Source: Thomasclavelia saccharogumia DSM 17460 (GTDB lineage: Bacteria > Bacillota_I > Bacilli_A > Erysipelotrichales > Coprobacillaceae). Taken from it: a stretch of 41,825 nt of DNA. Each line of letters opens with the position of its first letter. The first letter of the stretch is position 1. Of this stretch, positions 39,382 to 41,825 are shown piece after piece. The DNA lies in assembly GCF_000686665.1 (NCBI RefSeq), contig NZ_JMLH01000023.1, forward strand, positions 1 through 41,825. Reading direction: 5' to 3'. The notes under the pieces are model-generated. The model saw only the letters and a list, made by a program, of their open reading frames with translations. It was not told where the DNA came from and did not search any database. The position numbers were made by a program, and so were the translations under genes.

Positions 39382-40605
39382 ATGAAAATAATTGATAATG
39401 GAACAGTGACTTCGCCAATTGGTTTTTTTGGAGCAGGAGCCCATGTTGGTATAAAAAAAGAGAAAAAAGATTTAGCGTTGATCTATAGTCAAGTCGATGC
39501 TAAAGCAGTCGGTACATTTACACAAAATATTGTTAAGGCGGCACCGGTAGTATGGGATAAGATGATCGTAGAGAACTATGATCATGCAAGAGTTGTTGCA
39601 ATCAATAGTGGTGTTGCTAATGCTTGTACTGGTGATGAGGGAATGAAGTATAATGAAGAGTTCGCTAAAAGCGTAGCTGATAATTTTAGTTTTGAAAAAG
39701 AAGAAGTTTTGATTTGTTCAACTGGGGTAATTGGTAAACAGTTACCGATGGATAAAATTATCGCGGGTATACCACAAGTAAAATCATTGTTAAGTGATAG
39801 TGAAGAGGCTGGTATGATCGTAGCTGAAGCAATTATGACGACAGATACAAAACCAAAGCATCTTGCAGTGGAAATTAAACTTGATGGAAAGAAAGTTACT
39901 TTGGGTGCTTGTTGTAAGGGTTCAGGGATGATTCATCCTAATATGGCGACGATGTTAGGGTTTATTACAACTGATTGTAATATTTCTAAAGAGTTATTAA
40001 ATAAGGCTTTAAAAGAAGTAATTCCTGATACTTTTAATATGGTATCTGTAGATCGGGATACTTCAACAAATGATACTGTCTTATTATTAGCTAATGGTTT
40101 AGCTAATAATAAAGAAATCGTTAATGAAGATGAAGATTATCAAATTTTTAAAGAAGCTTTATATTATGTTAATGAATATCTAGCTAAAGCTATTGCTGGT
40201 GATGGCGAAGGAGCTACTAAATTATTGGAGGTACAAGTTCATGGTGCCAGCAGTATTAAACAGGCTAAAGTGATTGCTAAAAGTGTTTGTACATCACCGT
40301 TAGTAAAGACAGCTGTTTATGGTAATGATGCTAATTGGGGAAGATTATTATGTGCAATGGGGTATTCTGGTGAAGAATTTGATCCTTATGATGTGGACTT
40401 AAGTGTTGCTAGTGAATTTGGTCAGTTGCAGTTAGTATCTAAGGGAATGGCAACAGATTATAGTGAAGAAAAAGCAACCAAGATATTATCAAGTAGTGAA
40501 GTTAAAGCAATTATTGATATTCATAATGGTGATTTTAAAGCAACAGCATGGGGTTGTGATCTAACTTATGATTATGTTAAGATCAATGCTGATTATCGTT
40601 CGTAA
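39382..40605 (+). CDS. argJ: Glutamate N-acetyltransferase / ornithine acetyltransferase
   Basis: 407 residues. It transfers the acetyl group from N-acetylornithine to glutamate, so the acetyl cycle is closed; some members also use acetyl-CoA. The self-cleavage site is visible in the block HPNMATMLGFITTD, where the threonine of MATML becomes the N-terminal nucleophile of the beta chain. Also typical are CSTGVIGKQLPMDKI and VDRDTSTNDTVLLLANG. The ATG at 39382 follows GGGGGA. The presence of argJ makes argE unnecessary. Confidence 0.96.
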   Translation: MKIIDNGTVTSPIGFFGAGAHVGIKKEKKDLALIYSQVDAKAVGTFTQNIVKAAPVVWDKMIVENYDHARVVAINSGVANACTGDEGMKYNEEFAKSVADNFSFEKEEVLICSTGVIGKQLPMDKIIAGIPQVKSLLSDSEEAGMIVAEAIMTTDTKPKHLAVEIKLDGKKVTLGACCKGSGMIHPNMATMLGFITTDCNISKELLNKALKEVIPDTFNMVSVDRDTSTNDTVLLLANGLANNKEIVNEDEDYQIFKEALYYVNEYLAKAIAGDGEGATKLLEVQVHGASSIKQAKVIAKSVCTSPLVKTAVYGNDANWGRLLCAMGYSGEEFDPYDVDLSVASEFGQLQLVSKGMATDYSEEKATKILSSSEVKAIIDIHNGDFKATAWGCDLTYDYVKINADYRS

Positions 40606-40617
40606 GGGGGAATTTAA

Positions 40618-41481
40618 GTGCATACAAGAGAACAAAATAAAGCTCAAGTATTAGTTGATGCGCTAAGCTATATTCAAAAATTTGCTGGAGATACAGTTGT
40701 TATTAAATATGGTGGCAGTGCGATGACAAATGAAGTTATCAAACAGTCAGTATTAAAAGATATCGCAGTATTAAAATCAGTTGGAATCAAGCCGGTAATA
40801 GTTCATGGTGGGGGAAAAGATATTAATACTTGGTTAAATAAGGTTAGTATTGAAAGTGAATTTAAAAATGGTTTAAGAGTTACTACTAAAGAAACTTTAG
40901 AAGTTGCAGAAATGGTACTATCTGGAAAGTTGAATAAAGGACTGGTACAGCATATGGAAAGAATTGGTACGCATGCTGTCGGGTTATCAGGTAAAGATGG
41001 TAATATGCTTACTGTTGAAAAACATTTTTCTAAAGGTGAAGATATTGGCTGGGTAGGTAAGATCACAGCAGTTGATACTGATTTGATTGAAACGTTATTG
41101 ATGAATGGTTATACTCCAATTATTTCAACGATCGGTTTAGATGAAAAATATAATGCTTATAATATTAACGCTGATGATGTGGCAACTGCTATTGCTCGTG
41201 CTTTAAAGGCGAGTAAACTAGTCTTTTTAACTGATATTGAAGGGGTATTGAAAGACCCTAATGATCCTAAAACTTTGATTTCTAAAATTAATACCGCTTC
41301 AGCAAAAGTATTATTTGAATCAGGAATTATTCAAGGAGGAATGATTCCTAAGTTACAAAACTGTATTGATGCAGTACAAAATGATGTAAATAAAGTCCAT
41401 ATTTTAGATGGTAGAATGGAACATAGTTTGTTAGTTGAAATTTTTACTACTAATGGTGTTGGAACTGAAATAAAAAAGTAA
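40618..41481 (+). CDS. argB: Acetylglutamate kinase
   Basis: 287 residues, GTG start behind GGGGGAA. It phosphorylates N-acetylglutamate, step two of arginine synthesis. Amino-acid-kinase motifs: IKYGGSAM at the N-terminus, VHGGGKDI, GLSGKDG, then FLTDIEGVLKD and IQGGMIPKLQNCI. An N-terminal helix of about 18 residues before the first strand is the kind of extension seen in arginine-inhibited hexameric forms, so feedback inhibition is plausible. It is the last gene of the T-box operon. argD, often next, is replaced here by a terminator and an IS element. Confidence 0.96.
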   Translation: MHTREQNKAQVLVDALSYIQKFAGDTVVIKYGGSAMTNEVIKQSVLKDIAVLKSVGIKPVIVHGGGKDINTWLNKVSIESEFKNGLRVTTKETLEVAEMVLSGKLNKGLVQHMERIGTHAVGLSGKDGNMLTVEKHFSKGEDIGWVGKITAVDTDLIETLLMNGYTPIISTIGLDEKYNAYNINADDVATAIARALKASKLVFLTDIEGVLKDPNDPKTLISKINTASAKVLFESGIIQGGMIPKLQNCIDAVQNDVNKVHILDGRMEHSLLVEIFTTNGVGTEIKK

Positions 41482-41528
41482 TCTCATCAGACAATGTCAT
41501 TAAGTTAGGCATTAAAATACTGAAAAAG

Positions 41529-41560
41529 CTCTTTAATGTAATTTAAAGAGACTTTTTTAT
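41529..41560 (+). terminator. Terminator of the argCJB operon
   Basis: CTCTTTAA (41529-41536) and TTAAAGAG (41543-41550) pair, followed by ACTTTTTTA. Confidence 0.75.
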
Positions 41561-41590
41561 TTAGCTATTGACAAATAGTGAGAATCGTGT

Positions 41591-41632
41591 GGCTAGTAAT
41601 GAATAGCAAAATATTCATTACTAGCCCTTTTT
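41591..41632 (+). terminator. Strong hairpin in front of the transposase gene
   Basis: GGCTAGTAATGAAT (41591-41604) and ATTCATTACTAGCC (41613-41626) form a perfect 14-base stem with an eight-base loop, then CTTTTT. Many insertion sequences carry such a stem to block transcription entering from outside; it may also mark the left end of the element. Confidence 0.7.
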
Positions 41633-41662
41633 AGTAGATGTATTTTTTAGGAGGTATTACAT

Positions 41663-41825
41663 ATGATGAAACATTCAAATTCAAACATCTACTATTCACC
41701 AAAAAAGATCAAAAAGATTCTCAATCAATCTATCGATTTTACTCTTGAAGGGATTCAGTGCTTCTGCCATGATCCAATCTCAAATTTTACTCGTAATCGC
41801 TTATTACCTGCTCGTATATTGATTG
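41663..41825 (+). CDS. IS4-like transposase, N-terminal part (3' partial)
   Basis: The first 54 codons are present, starting MMKHSNSNIYYSPKKIKKIL; the gene runs out of the window. The later stretch PISNFTRNRLLPARILI resembles the region before the DDE domain in IS4-family transposases, where a polar F-T/S-R-x-R-x-L motif is common. AGGAGG lies eight bases before the first ATG. A transposase of this class would cut and paste its own element. The catalytic DDE residues and right end are not visible, so intactness cannot be judged. Confidence 0.72.
   Translation, partial: MMKHSNSNIYYSPKKIKKILNQSIDFTLEGIQCFCHDPISNFTRNRLLPARILI

Overview
The window is low-GC (about 30%) Firmicute chromosome. Gram-positive ribosome binding sites (GGAGG-type) precede almost every gene. 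Together with CIRCE, cre, a T-box, PerR, rubrerythrin and a gut-type secreted fucosidase with FIVAR stalk repeats, this suggests an anaerobic, host-associated Erysipelotrichia-like bacterium (Coprobacillus / Thomasclavelia type). That assignment is inference from gene style, not a database match. No rRNA, tRNA or CRISPR array was recognised.

Layout. 1-0.7 kb: the 3' end of a FIVAR-repeat surface protein. 0.8-2.8 kb: groES-groEL behind two CIRCE operators. 2.8-4.5 kb: an accessory island with a possible small RNA, a strong palindrome, an ImmA/IrrE-type metallopeptidase gene broken by one in-frame TAA, and a coupled two-TM protein. 4.5-7.4 kb: nadE and a formate/nitrite-type channel. 7.4-9.5 kb: a possible minus-strand micro-ORF, then a calcineurin-like phosphatase plus RpiR/SIS regulator pair. 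9.5-13.1 kb: a HAD phosphatase and the overlapping aroE-rdgB-trmL-TIGR01906 operon. 13.1-16 kb: a membrane-flanked Mrr-type nuclease, a 21-aa micro-ORF, the perR-rubrerythrin operon with a perfect Per-box palindrome, and a YlbJ-like membrane protein. 16.1-18.6 kb: hflX, a 61-aa gene and argF. 18.9-20.5 kb: a second phosphatase + RpiR pair. 20.8-25.6 kb: a 1611-residue surface GH29 fucosidase behind a perfect cre site. 25.7-29.3 kb: a DUF3781 gene and a minus-strand envelope module (VanR/VanS-like two-component system, VanZ-like protein, 33-aa TM peptide, C39 peptidase). 29.3-32 kb: argG-argH. 32.1-37.9 kb: an AI-2E family transporter, an ABC exporter pair and a PBP2-type transpeptidase. 38-41.5 kb: T-box-controlled argC-argJ-argB. 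41.6 kb to the end: the start of an IS4-like transposase gene.

How genes work together. Seven arginine biosynthesis steps (argC, J, B, F, G, H, with ArgJ covering two) lie in three separate units; only argD and the carbamoyl phosphate synthetase are missing from view. PerR and rubrerythrin form a peroxide-defence operon. The fucosidase, its CBMs and its TGD-type wall anchor form a host-glycan foraging enzyme under catabolite control, next to one of two paralogous phosphatase-RpiR cassettes. The VanRS-like pair carries matching 9-2-9 direct repeats at its own promoter and in front of the vanZ-C39 unit, which suggests a self-regulated envelope-stress module.

Most promising for something undescribed: the repeated phosphatase-RpiR cassette, the ImmA/2TM island with its structured leader, the VanRS-VanZ-micropeptide-C39 module, and the very small peptide genes.
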